64,000 nucleotides of DNA from contig BDSI01000022.1 in NCBI GenBank assembly GCA_003117195.1, positions 583,553 to 647,552 of the forward strand, in the 5' to 3' direction. Shown here in pieces: positions 34,989 through 55,588 of this stretch. The translations under genes and the position numbers were made by a program. Each line of letters starts with the position of its first letter. Positions within the stretch are counted from its first letter, which is position 1. Below the pieces are notes generated by a model, which saw only the letters and a list, made by a program, of their open reading frames with translations, ran no database searches and was not told the DNA's origin. The stretch comes from Eudorina sp. 2006-703-Eu-15. Its lineage: Eukaryota > Chlorophyta > Chlorophyceae > Chlamydomonadales > Volvocaceae.

Positions 34989-35975
34989 CAATCGCCCTCT
35001 CCACCCCGCCCCGCCCGCAATCGCCCTCTCCACCCCGCCCCCCCGCAATCGCCCCTCTCCACCCCGCCCCGCCCGCAATCGCCCTCTCCACCCCGCCCCG
35101 CAATCGCCCCTCTCCACCCCGCCCCGCCCCGCAATCGCCCCTCTCCACCCCGCCCCGCAATCGCCCCTCTCCACCCCGCCCCGCCCGGCAATCGCCCTCT
35201 CCACCCCGCCCCGCAATCGCCCCTCTCCACTCCGCCCCGCAATCGCCCCTCTCCACCCCGCCCGGCAATCGCCCCTCTCCACCCCGCCCCGCAATCGCCC
35301 CTCTCCACCCCGCCCCGCAATCGCCCCTCTCCACTCCGCCCCGCAATCGCCCTCTCCACCCCGCCCCGCCCCGCAATCGCCCCTCTCCACCCCGCCCCGC
35401 GCCGCAATCGCCCCCCTCGTGTCGCAACGCACACCCACCCCGCGCTCCTTCCTCAACACCATTCTCAGCATTTCGGGCCTCTCCCGTTGCGCTCAAGCCA
35501 TCGACCGCCCGACGGACCCAACGGACCCAAAGTCCCAACCCAGTACGGCATTGTGGCTGGGCTCTCTCCTCGCCTTAACTCACCCCCGGCCCCTCCCCTC
35601 GGTCAGCAGTCATGACAGGTCGCGTGTGGCTGTTGCCCCGTGCGCCCTTGTCAACCAACCGCCCACCCCCTTGTGCGCGCATCCACCAACTCCGCCGCCA
35701 ACCCACGCACCCATCCGTCCACCCATCCGTCCACCCACCCACCCATCAGGGCCAAGGACGAGGAGGCCATCAGCCGGGTGGTCAAGAGCCGCTCCCTGTT
35801 CAAGCAGCTGGACCATTCGGTGGCCCGGCTGGCGGTGCGGCTGCCCTCGCCCGCGTCCAAGGTGCGGCGCATGGGCCGCAAGCTCAAGAAGCTGATGGCG
35901 GGGGAGGGCGACGGCGAGGGCGAGGGCGAGGAGGGCTACGAGGGCGGGGAGGGGGGAGACGAGGCGCTGCTCTGA
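32307..35975 (+). CDS. NAPG: Gamma-SNAP vesicle-fusion adaptor
   Basis: Exons 32307-32477, 32714-32915, 33507-33761, 34599-34731 and 35750-35975; 328 aa, close to the usual 310 or so. SNAP proteins recruit the NSF ATPase to SNARE complexes. The chain of TPR-like helical hairpins is plain: KPDWEAAAPLLDKAALLYK, QLGNIDKALEAYERAALAQE, WHAAKHYEVIADLSRQQN, FFKMAGDLFLEAGKPT, VLEEPDPEEALKLYYDALDV, then LVRLEKWGDAVEVLMRLGAA and WLWAGDAESAWATFQDAM. The VLEEPDPEEAL segment and general length distinguish gamma- from alpha-SNAP. The C-terminus is basic (KVRRMGRKLKKLMAGEG) and then acidic Gly/Glu-rich, ending EALL. Introns 3 and 4 carry long minisatellites and a poly-C run. Confidence 0.93.
33891..34338 (+). 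repeat. Minisatellite in gamma-SNAP intron 3
   Basis: Nineteen copies of a 21-24 bp unit (GAAGCACAGGTTACCC plus a G run of 6-9). Copies differ almost only in the length of the G run. It lies wholly inside intron 3. Confidence 0.95.
34929..34987 (+). repeat. Poly-C tract, 59 nt
   Basis: An uninterrupted run of 59 C in gamma-SNAP intron 4 as written. Its true length may be uncertain if the assembly is from error-prone reads. Confidence 0.9.
34988..35416 (+). repeat. Minisatellite GCAATCGCCCCTCTCCACCC
   Basis: About 16 copies of a 22-28 bp unit (GCAATCGCC(CC)TCTCCACCC plus CGCCC spacers), continuing directly from the poly-C tract in gamma-SNAP intron 4. The same unit also occurs just before the tract at about 34907. 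Confidence 0.92.
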
Positions 35976-36687
35976 GCGGACGGGGAGGGCGGGGGTAGGG
36001 GGAAGCGAGAAGGGGAGGGATAGCATGTGGCTGCGCAGGACAAACACGGGGATGGGTCGATAGACTCGTTGTTGCACCCGCGGGGGAGCTGTCGTGAGAC
36101 GGTCACGGAAGTGACGCGCCGCAGGCTCACTTAAAACTTTATTGGGTTGTTGGTTGGTTGGTTGGTTAATTGAGGCTTTGGTTGTCGGAGTTACCTGCTA
36201 GCGCTGTCCGATTGAGTCAGGTTCGAATGCGTCAGGGGACCCCCGCGGGCGCTGTTGAATGGGTGAACCCGGGTAGGACGCCCCCCGGCGGTGGCCCCCC
36301 TCCAACCGGAGGACCCAGCAGCCCTCACCGCCGTACCGCAAGGGTACCGCAGGACGGCGGGGTGTGCGGGGGAGAGGGGGGAACGGCAGCACGGAGTCTG
36401 CATCGTGGGTCCCTCCCTCCTGTGGGTTTCCGATGCGGTGCTGCGGCGGTGGCGCAGCAGCGGCAGCCCAACCCCACACGCGCGGTTGCTGCTCCGGCCC
36501 CCCTGGACCGGATCTTCGCTCCGCACACGCAGGCCAACGGGGGAAAGGGGGATCAGGGGTTCCCAAGGGGGGGGGACGAGGCGTCGCCCGTTCGGAGGGA
36601 GACAGAGAGGTAGAGAGATATGCGGTGTTGCGGTGGGGCGCCGCTCGCGACACCGATGCGTATTCCTCCGATGCGCATGTGTATGTG

Positions 36688-36692
36688 TGTAA
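36688..36692 (+). terminator. Poly(A) signal candidate TGTAA (gamma-SNAP)
   Basis: TGTAA overlapping AATAAA, about 710 bp after the gamma-SNAP stop. Confidence 0.35.
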
Positions 36693-37030
36693 TAAAGAAC
36701 TGAGCCGCGTGTATGTATGTGTGTGGTGGCGGGAGGGGGTGATCGTGCACCGCGACAGCGGCACCGCGCGGCGCTACGCCGGGCAGTGCAGCCGGGACTG
36801 CCGGGCAGGCGGTGTGCCATCCTTCTCCTGTTTGATGCTCTAGGGGTTCAGGGCGGCAGGCATGGTGCTGCTGCAGCTGCAGCTGCAGCTGCGATGGAGT
36901 TGATGTCGGTATCTCGATGCGGCCTAAGATGCGGCGGTGGGATGGGGCCCCGGGGGGGGGGTTCGGGCTGCGCACAGCCCGGCGGCCGTGCTTTTCAACG
37001 CGCGTTTTTTTCTGTTTCTGTGAAGTAAAC

Positions 37031-37155
37031 AAGGGGGATGCGGCCGCTCACGCCCCTCTCCTTGCCCCGCAAGGGAGGGGAATGCTTCAGCGGTCCTTCC
37101 GTTGGGGCTGGGTTAGCAGCCCTTGACCAGCGTCGGGCCTGGTCAGAAATGTAAA
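37031..37155 (+). repeat. Dispersed repeat D, about 130 bp
   Basis: AAGGGGGATGCGGCC, CTCACGCCC, a CCTTGCCCCGCAAGGGAGGGG inverted motif, GTTAGCAGCC and TTGACCAGCGTCGGGCC. Matched in order over its whole length at 57872-58012, with about three-quarters of bases shared by eye. Confidence 0.65.
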
Positions 37156-37427
37156 CTTTTCAATAGATCGTACGCACACGCGGCATCTGTTGGGCGCTGC
37201 AGTGCGCTTGCATCCCCCCCCCCCTGCGCATCACGCACTCCTACCTTGCCTACCTAGGCAGACCCATACAAAGGGCTGCCTTTGGTGCTTGGTGTGGGTC
37301 AGGCGGGTGTCACATCTACACACACACTTCCCAACGCGCCACTCGGCCCCTCGCATGTCACGCACTCCTGTTCTGCCAACGCACACACACAATTTGCGCT
37401 CCTTTAGATACACCCGGCAATGACCGC

Positions 37428-38490
37428 TCACAGGCGATGTTCAGTCCTTTCCTGTACCGTCCACGACCCCAGGCGGGGCAGCAGCATGTCCACGATCGCC
37501 CGCGGGTCCGGGAACACGCAATGTGCCTGGCGGACCGCGTCACCGCCACTGTCAGGAGCCATTGTGTCAGGAGCGCGCAATGCATCCGCCGCAGCCGTCG
37601 AGCCAGCCCCGCCAACGCCCCGGCCGTGCCAACCCCCGCCGCCGCCGTCGCCGTCGCCGCGGATGTGCGCGAACAGCTCGTCCTCTTTGTACGACAGTGT
37701 CGCCAGCTGCGACTCCAGCAGGCTGGCCGGCATGAAGTGGCCGCCGGCGCGGTCGCGCGCATCCAGCCGCCGACGCAGCTCCGCCGGGTCGGGATCCAAC
37801 AGCACGAACACCACCTCCGCTGCGCGGTCGACCCGGAGCTCACAAACACCGTTTGTGGCCGATGAAGCCGAGGTTGAACCGCCAGAGGAAGGGGTCCCAG
37901 ACGCGGCACCGGCGCCCGAGGACTCGAAGGTGGTGGTGGGGCGGGAATGAACGGATGGTATTCCGGGCTGGGGGACGCCGTACTGCAGCACGTGTCGGTA
38001 CGCAGGCTTTAGGGCGGAGCAGGACAGCACCAGCCTCCGCCCTTGGATCAGGTTCTGCGGGGCAGCGAGAGGGGGAGCGGCCATTGGTTCGCAGCCCGAT
38101 AACGTGACGGTGGAGGGGCTTTGCGGGTGACCGTGAAGAAGGAAGCACAGAAGGGGGCGGGGTGCGATAGTCAGACGCCTGAACGGTCCTTCCCACCCTT
38201 TGCCGCAAACGCAGGCTGTATCCCATATCACGAATAACGCAGTTCCGGCCGTGGATGCCTTGTAACAAGTTTATTCGCACCTCCTCTATTTTAGTATGCA
38301 ATGCTTGAAGCCATGGCATCCGGTCGGCATCCGTCAGCGGCACTCCGCTGGACATTTTCGCGACATTGCTCGCGGGGTGCAGCGAGTCGCCTTCCAGAAA
38401 GTCGCATTGCAGGTTCTCAGCCAGTAGCTTGCCAACAGTGCTCTTACCGCATCCACTGACGCCCATGACAACGATTACACGCACTGGCAT
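37428..38490 (-). CDS. GNTK: Gluconokinase (GntK type) with inserts
   Basis: Exons on the minus strand: 38490-38281 and 38054-37428; 278 aa. The enzyme phosphorylates D-gluconate to 6-phosphogluconate, feeding the pentose phosphate pathway. The Walker A loop is GVSGCGKS (10-17). It is followed by FLEGDSLHPASNVAKMSSG (about 31-49) and PLTDADRMPWLQAL, all diagnostic of the family, and CSALKPAYR after the intron. VVFVLLDPDPAELRRRLDAR and GHFMPASLLESQLATL match the family's lid and substrate-binding segments. Typical members are 170-190 aa. Here two Gly/Ser/Ala-rich insertions (about 97-137, and about 200-245 before the last helix) account for the excess. The C-terminus (DPRAIVDMLLPRL) is normal. 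Confidence 0.9.
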
Positions 38491-45804
<7,314 letters not shown>

Positions 45805-47871
45805 TGCGCCTTCAACCTTTCTGCTCAGAACGCATGACTCTTAGCACTCATTGTATTGAAGTCAGGCAACCGTGCGTTGCGCAGTCCTCTTGAAGCGCAA
45901 GCAAATTTATGAACGGCGGTTGGTGAAACAAAGGCACAGGCGGGATTCTACAGCAGCATTCAGAAAGCAGGACGGCTCAGGCTGTGAATGCACCGAAAGC
46001 CACAATTGAGTGAAGCCATACAGAGTTTTGCCTGATTCGTGCGTACAGTCGTACGGGGTAAGTGAGAGCGGGATTGAGTGATCAGCCCGCTTTGCCTGTA
46101 CGGCAAGCGACCATCATAGGATGTGATATGTCACGCGCTTCGGACGCAATCACGGAGAGGTGTGGGTCGTCTTAAACCGAACACAGGACGCTACCACCAT
46201 GCAGTGTACGGTGATGGTCCTCTTGATGTACATTGAGATACGATCGGTAACGAGAGGTCTCATAGCAACTGGCGGCCCATCAGGTGCCAAGCAACCAATC
46301 ACGTCGAATCATGAGCGCAATGTAGGTTAAGAAATTCGCAGAAAGCGGCTTGCTGTGATCCACGTACGTCTACTTGCAAATCTGTACGACGATGGAATGC
46401 CCTGCTCAGCACTTCCTGTGTGATGTCTGAAGTACCCTGTGCGTGTTTAACGAGAAACCCGCCCGACCCACGTTAGCCCCCGTTGGCGAACACGATCATC
46501 CAATGGACCTGCGACCGTGTACGCCGTGCACGTATGCACACACACGGTTGCATCTGGTCGAAGGAGGACAGGGCGCACATCATGCAGGGTGACGCGTCCA
46601 GCTAGCCACTCGCATCGCTGCTTTCAGGCATGCGTGTGGCGGCTGCCCGTTCGGGTCTCGAACACATATACAACGTTTCGTCGCCTGCGGCGACGTGGCG
46701 GCACTGTGCGACGTTCGCGAATGCAAAGTTGCACCATCCCCAACCCGATCCACCCAGGCTTTTTCCCTTCCATTTTCGACCCAGCGCAGCGGAAGTGTGG
46801 GCCCCTTGCGGTCCGAGATTGAAAGCGAAGTTGACCCACACACAAAGGCGCCAGGGCCCACACCCTCGAATTCAGGTAAGGTCCGTACCCTCGTTCCCCA
46901 GAAGTACGTCAGATCCGCCTCGCCATGACATGGTAATTGACAGAACTGCCAGAGCTGCATCCCCCATTCAAGTCACCATTGGCGACGAACGACACGGGCA
47001 TCAGCGCCGCGGCCGAATGAAGCCACCGCTGTCTTCGCACAAAGTCAATGCACAAACACGCGGATGACTGCCGCCGAGACCCCACACCGGCCCTGATGCG
47101 GTGCCCTTCAGTCACCGAAAGCACCATACCTGGACCCACAGACCTACCTTTACAGGCGCAACGGCCCTCGCCCCTTCCGCCCGCTGAAAAAAAACTGGCA
47201 CACGCTGGCACCGCTAGATGTAACCATGCAGCATGGCACAAACCGGCACACATTCTGCCCCCCGGTTCCTCGATGGTCAACAAATGCGCTCACGATACAT
47301 GTCATCTGCGCTGAAGGAACTACCACTGCAGAGTGGGTTTCGTCTGCCATCAGACGCGACACTTGGGTAATTGACAGCCCCTCTTGTGAAATGTACAACC
47401 AACAGCCTAACATCACCACTCCGAGACTTTGCAGCACCCATGATACTCAGGCCACAGCACGCCCACGAAACTGTGCATCACGTCTTGCACGGTAGTGAAC
47501 CCCGCAACCATTCCAGCGGCCGCACTGGCCACGTTGCCATGCTTCAGCCCTCGTGTACAAGTACGCTGTCCTCACCGACAGTCAAGTAATGAACTCACGC
47601 GCTCCGTCAGTCCGACACCGGCCGCCAGTCTTCGCCTGGCGGCGCACCATTAAACATCGCTCCCTCCAAGTTAAAATGCAAGTTGCTACCCAACGTAAGT
47701 TGCTACGATCTCGAAAAGTGCTGCATCCTGGAACGGCACAACGAAAGCCTGTTCTAACCAGGCTCCCGGCCTGCCTGCATGGACAGATCACACAAGCCAC
47801 ACAGGCCCACCTACCTAACGAGCTGTATCTAGTCTTTAATCAGACCCATGCCCCGGCATCACCCTTTCCGA
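45805..47871. other. Spacer: large-gene promoter and CDKC 3' UTR
   Basis: No coding exon was recognised. TTACA (TGTAA on -) at 47150-47154, about 720 bp past the CDKC stop, is a possible poly(A) signal for that gene. The sequence near 45805-46400 is AT-richer and suits a promoter. Confidence 0.4.
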
Positions 47872-50949
<3,078 letters not shown>

Positions 50950-51468
50950 GTTACCAAGTGTATTCAAAGACTGCAAGCAACGAAAAGCTAGTGCGGCCGG
51001 CTGGAAGGAGCTACTAAACGCCTATGACAGTGGGTTAGTACATTTGAACATTCATACTACAACAAAAACTTAATCCTTCACTGTGTCAGCAAGACAGCGT
51101 TACGGCCGCTACTCCTCACTTGCGTCTGAGTGGGGAGGCGGTTCCCTGGAGTCACTGGCGCCACCGCCCGTCTTCTTCCATGCTCCACTACTCGTTATTC
51201 TGTGTTAATTTTGAAGAAGCATTTGACGCGTAGAAAGCCTTGAATGTTAAGGACTTCAGTTCAAGTTGAAACAAGCACAGCGCACAAGATCATCGACTTT
51301 CTCTGGCGCAAGAAGTTAAACTTAATTGTATTATTATTTGTATTATATAGAGAACCTTCGCCGTATACAGTATCCTGGTTCGACGACAGTGCTCGCCAAG
51401 ATGTGAGCCCAAGTCGCTCCGTATGCTGCGCTTCCCATTTTAGGTTACAATGTGGAATACTACCCAGT
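50950..51468. promoter_or_regulatory. Head-to-head region upstream of CDKC
   Basis: 519 bp between the CDKC start (-) and the acidic hypothetical ORF (+). It is AT-rich from about 51200 on. It is likely to include the CDKC promoter; the plus-strand gene is uncertain. Confidence 0.35.
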
Positions 51469-51998
51469 ATGTCGACAAGGGAAGATAGCTTTTATTCTGA
51501 GGAAGCATCGTCCGGCAGGGAGTCGTCATCATGCAGTGATTCGGACAGCTGCGGCGCGTCAGACATTGACATAAATGGAGGCGCATATAGCGAGTACTTC
51601 GATGAAGAAGGCGATGTGGACCTGCTGGAGAGCGTTTGGGATGCTGCTACAGCGTTTGGGGTCCCCATACAGCATGTGGGGGCGTGTTACGACGTGTAGG
51701 GATTTATAAACCGCTCCGTCGTCCACACCCCCTTTGTACTCCACAGGGTCATGTCAATTATAACAAATCTTATCATCGTTATTGTGCTTTTGTTCTTCCT
51801 TTGCATTCGTAGGTCAACGTTAATGCACCGGAACCGGCAGGGGCGACCAGCACCGGGCGTGGAGACCAAGTACCTGGGGGAGTCACATGTACGCCCGATG
51901 CAGCTGAGGAAGACCTGCAACATATGACTCGGTTGCGTAGCTTGATAGGCCGTCGTAGGACTATTGGGACAGCAGGGAAATACGCAATCAGCTGGTGA
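51469..51998 (+). CDS. Acidic hypothetical protein, possibly degenerate
   Basis: Model: exons 51469-51693 and 51813-51998, 136 aa. The first exon encodes a Ser/Asp/Glu-rich stretch (MSTREDSFYSEEASSGRESS) and then EYFDEEGDVDLLESVWDAA. The second encodes APEPAGATSTGRGDQVPGG and MTRLRSLIGRRRTIG. An overlapping frame from about 51947 (GQQGNTQSAGEVAESGENDG, then DALRPFIGFIVRPKCGRVHC) also looks coding. Either a third exon starts at a TAG acceptor there, or the gene carries a frameshift. It runs into tandem repeats, so it may belong to a mobile element. No family is recognised. Confidence 0.35.
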
Positions 51999-52139
51999 AG
52001 TGGCAGAGTCAGGAGAAAATGATGGAGATGCTCTGAGGCCCTTCATCGGCTTTATCGTGCGCCCAAAATGCGGAAGAGTGCACTGCCACAACGTGCCCGG
52101 GGAAAAAAGGCCATGGGGAAACGCCTGTGTGGGTAGGCC

Positions 52140-52512
52140 GATTTTCGCCGGGATTTCTGGCAGAACGAATGTTCTATGTATGAGATGGCTTGATGGCTTT
52201 GTGCAAAATTTTAGGGCGATCGGCGATGGTCGGTTTGGCGGGGTAGGCGCTGCGGACCCCTCCAAGGGGGGGAATCGGCTGTCCGAACTCATAACGTGAA
52301 AATGCGACCTCCGATTTTCGTCGGGATTTCTTGCAGAACAAATGTTCTATGTATGAGATGGCTTTGTGCAAAATTTTAGGGCGATCGGCGATGGTCGGTT
52401 TGGCGGGGTAGGCGCTGCGGACCCCTCCAAGGGGGGGAATCGGCTGTCCGAACTCATAACGTGAAAATGCGACCTCCGATTTTCGCCGGGATTTCTTGCA
52501 GAACGAATGTAA
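52140..52512 (+). repeat. Tandem repeat, about 170-bp unit, 2.2 copies
   Basis: Units begin at 52140, 52313 and 52478 with GATTTTCG(C/T)CGGGATTTCT. The first two are almost identical through CCTCCAAGGGGGGGAATCGG and GAACTCATAACGTGAAAATG. The third stops after about 35 bases. Confidence 0.92.
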
Positions 52513-52610
52513 CATGTCTGCCCCAACGCACGTGTGATGCTCATTTGAACCTTGTCGCCAGATAGCTAGCTGACCCGCGCCAATGCCGTTCCTGAGCCAG
52601 GAGGGATTCA

Positions 52611-53385
52611 CCTGTCTCCCGCTCGCCGACCCGCGCCCATGCCATTGCTGATCGATGGTTCACGCACACTGCCGTGACCGCCGTTCCCAGGGCTACATGT
52701 CGATGTGTGCCAAGTTCACACGGGATGCCTGTGCATGACAAAAGACCGCGCTATCCGCTGGTTACATGAAGCTGCTTAGGAAACCTACGAACCTGCCCCA
52801 ACCTGTCTCCCGCTCGCCGACCCGCGCCCATGCCGTTGCTGATTGATGGTTGACGCACACTGCCGTGCGGGCGGGTTGCATTTCTAAGCACACTGCCGTG
52901 ACCGCCGTTCCCAGGGCTACATGTCGATGTGTGCCAAGTTCACAAGGGATGCCTGTGCATGACAAAAGACCGCGCTATTCGCTGGTTACATGAAGCTGCT
53001 TAGGAAACCTACGAACCTGCCCCAACCTGTCTCCCGCTCGCCGACCTGCGCCCATGCCGTTGCTGATCGATGGTTGACACACACTGCCGTGCGGGCGGGT
53101 TGCATTTCTAAGCACACTGCCGTGACCGCGGTTCCCAGGGCTACATGTCGATGTGTGCCAAGTTCACACGGGATGCCTGTGCATGACAAAAGACTGCGCT
53201 ATCCGCTGGTTACATGAAGCTGCTTAGGAAACCAACGAACCTGCCCCAACCTGTCCCCCGCTCGCCCACCCGCGCCCATGCCGTTACTGATCAATGGTTG
53301 ACGCACATTGCCGTGACCGCGGTTCCTTGGGCTACATGTCGATGTGTGCCAAGTTCACACGGGATGCCTGTGCATGACAAAAGAC
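52611..53385 (+). repeat. Tandem repeat, about 224-bp unit, about 3.5 copies
   Basis: CCTGTC(T/C)CCCGCTCGCC recurs at 52611, 52802, 53026 and 53250. The middle two copies contain a 33-bp insert (CGGGCGGGTTGCATTTCTAA plus GCACACTGCCGTG) that the first and last lack. All share CTACATGTCGATGTGTGCCA and CATGACAAAAGAC. Confidence 0.93.
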
Positions 53386-53399
53386 CGTGCGACCCCATA

Positions 53400-53624
53400 T
53401 TACCACCTTTCCTCCCATTGGTTCATGACCTCCTGAACCACTATGTGAAACCAGTCCCGTGCAGTGATACGGCAACCCCCATTGCCCTTGCAGTTGTCAT
53501 CCATGCACGTCACAAACAGCGTGCCGTCCTCCATCACCAGGCCCAAGGAGCAAATAGGATCCTTGCAGCACGCCCTACGTACGTTGGTATCCACTACTTG
53601 CTCGACGTGATCCCAATGAACCAT
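53400..53624 (-). CDS. Putative small Cys-containing protein
   Basis: A 74-aa minus-strand frame with ATG, MVHWDHVEQVVDTNVRRACC to the end NQWEERW. It has a Cys pattern ACCKDPICSLG then CMDDNCKGNGGC that could bind zinc. The frame abuts the 224-bp tandem array. It could be a fragment of a mobile-element gene. No family is recognised. Confidence 0.3.
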   Translation of the reverse strand: MVHWDHVEQVVDTNVRRACCKDPICSLGLVMEDGTLFVTCMDDNCKGNGGCRITARDWFHIVVQEVMNQWEERW

Positions 53625-53857
53625 GATTAGTATATCTTATTGAAAGTTTGGTTGCATTGTGGGCTACGAAGGATTGTGCCTATGCATTCCAAACACATAC
53701 GGAAGGAAAAGTACGGTTTCCTCGCTCCTGATCTTCCTATGAACCATGCATTCACATTATTTGCTTTAATTCAACAAACCATTTGAGCTTTTTGAAACAA
53801 CGGCCTCTTTGACGTCCAACTTGGACTGCAATTAGGAGCTGCACGTCTTCCTTCCCG

Positions 53858-54217
53858 TTGCTTTTACTTAACTCGCCTGATAATGCCCACAATGAAGTGC
53901 TTCTCCAATTTCAAAACGAAGAAAGACTTCGCCTAGTCGCACAAATACTTCAAACTCGTGACGCTCATCAACTGAGCCAACTCTCCCAACAAAAACAACG
54001 CATTATAACAACTCGGAATAAGAAAAGGACACGTTTCAAAGTCGGTGGGCGTCCCATGAAGCAGGGCCCTATACGTCAAACGCAAGTGAGGAGCAGTGGC
54101 CGGCATGCAGGCAAGACAGCATTTGAGGACTTCGGAGCCGTACGGGAACTCCTCGGCAACTTAAGACCACGACTTAAGATATTGTCTGATAGGCAAACCG
54201 TGTCGTGTATGGATTAA
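53858..54217 (+). pseudogene. ORF lacking a start, possible element remnant
   Basis: A 119-codon frame with no ATG at its start. It contains a helical QFQNEERLRLVAQILQTRD segment, Gln/Leu-rich DAHQLSQLSQQKQRIITTRN, and a basic KKRTRFKVGGRPMKQGP. The base composition is more AT-rich than in neighbouring genes. It could be the 3' exon of a lost gene or a transposon relic. Confidence 0.3.
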
Positions 54218-54242
54218 GGATTAGCAACGTGGTCACTTTAAG

Positions 54243-54732
54243 ATGATTCGAACAAGGACAGGATTGCTTGCTCAGCAATTGCGAAAGTTCTGCACGATAG
54301 CAGGCTCAGATGCGGAGAAAACCATCGCAAGCAAGCTAAAAGCTGCCTTGAAAGGAGTTCAGCGAGTGGAAGTACAAGATACGAGCGGCGGTTGCGGAGC
54401 TATGTACAGAATTGCTGTGGTTGCTGACGACTTTAAGTGCGTGCGGTATCGCTGGGATGCGCCGGGGGACTCTGAAATGGATGGTATGCCACGCGTCGCG
54501 GGCATATGCACGGCAACCAGGTGGCAACATCCTAACCACGCTGACACGCCCGGTCGTGTTTGAGAAACTCGCTTCACGGTGGCTTCCCTCGCGGCGCGTG
54601 CCCTCCTCCCGATCTCCCACTGCGCCTCTCAGGGGGCAGTCCATCGTCAAGCAGCACCAACTGGTCCATCGAATCCTAGCGGACGACCTCAAGCAGTGGC
54701 ATGGCCTCACCCTGGAGACCCGCGCGCCCTGA
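54243..54732 (+). CDS. Mitochondrial BolA-like protein (BolA3 type)
   Basis: Exons 54243-54436 and 54633-54732; 97 aa. BolA proteins pair with monothiol glutaredoxins and help hand iron-sulfur clusters to client enzymes. The N-terminus MIRTRTGLLAQQLRKFCTIA is an Arg-rich mitochondrial presequence. The BolA core follows: KLKAALKGVQRVEVQDTSGG, then the signature GGCGAMYRIAVVADDFKGQS, then VKQHQLVHRILADDLKQWHG with the conserved His, and LTLETRAP. The Cys in SGGCGAMY marks the BolA3 subgroup. The ATG lies only 26 bases after the stop of the preceding relic frame, so the promoter must overlap it. Confidence 0.9.
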
Positions 54733-54889
54733 CAGCTCAGACCCGAACACGGTAGCAGCACTGGCAGCAAGCTGTTTGAATCTTTCAAGCTCTGCTGAGT
54801 AGGGGCTGAGGGCGGGTCGCATCGGAAGCATATGCGCTGAAGCGCGCTGAGGCATGTGCGCATTCGGATTCGGGCCAAGAGCAGCGGCA
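54733..54889. other. BolA 3' region
   Basis: Short stretch after the BolA stop; no distinct feature seen. Confidence 0.3.
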
Positions 54890-55588
54890 TCACATGCGCA
54901 GTCGCAAACAGGGCATAGGTGACGTGGGGCGTTCGACTCGAGTATGCGGATATGACGGCGTCCTAGGGTGAATGGCGGGGGAGCTTATGCGTTGTGGGTT
55001 CCACACTGTCCGCATTGGCAGGGGCCGCACGCTAAGTTTTCGTTGTACCAGCCGGGCTTGCCATTGGGGTATGTGCGTATGTCGTATCGTCGGAGGGGAG
55101 TGTCCAAGGCGCGATAAGCTCTCCACACGGCCTGCTTCGGGCGGCCTCCTCGGTGCGGGCTGCATCGTCTGGTCGCCGCACGTGCAACCAGCGTAGGGGA
55201 TCCCATCCTGAGTGTTGCATGGCAGACGGATGAACACGCCCCGGAATGGGACTCGGTACGGCACGCCGTACAATATGTGGGCATGCAAGGAGAAGACACT
55301 TGTCGGCCTGCCGTGGCTCCCCCGCCTCAGGCACAGTGTCCTGCGCTCCTGACACAGGACGTGCTTGCCACAGCGCGTTAGTTCAGTACGGCTAGGTCGT
55401 GCGTCGGTCATGAGGAAGTACCGGCCAGCGGTACACGAGAGCGGATCTCTCAGTGTGTTTTGGATAGAATCCTTGCTCAGATCGCTGTACGAGCTCGTCC
55501 AGCACGGGAGATGCTGTCGTACTTCCTGAACCGATGCCTCGGACTTCACATAGGCATTGTATACACAGGATTGTATATACGCTATCAC
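54890..55588 (-). other. Uncertain long ORF, possibly a degenerate gene
   Basis: A 233-codon minus-strand frame without a clear initiating ATG, long for a region this AT-rich. Its upstream half looks protein-like (VKSEASVQEVRQHLP, LYGVPYRVPFRGVFIRLP, GIPYAGCTCGDQTM). Downstream, a different frame looks better (AVWRAYRALDTPLRRYDIRT, NGKPGWYNENLACGPCQCGQ) and ends in a stop near 54985. A single-base frameshift or a missed intron near 55130 would join them. No family is recognised. Confidence 0.3.

Larger units (their letters stand above)
35976..37427. other. Convergent 3' spacer
   Basis: Lies between gamma-SNAP (+) and gluconokinase (-). It contains GGTT repeats near 36149-36166, TGTAATAAA at 36688, and a copy of dispersed repeat D. 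No gene is supported. Confidence 0.4.

Noticed and set aside
34732..35895. 387-codon Pro/Arg-rich plus-strand frame in the gamma-SNAP region
   Set aside because: It runs through the poly-C tract and minisatellite of intron 4 and shifts among repeat frames. gamma-SNAP exons 4 and 5 explain the coding content.
53214..53630. Plus-strand ORF through the end of the 224-bp array
   Set aside because: Most of it is the tandem repeat, whose copies also give unrelated frames on both strands; no protein features.
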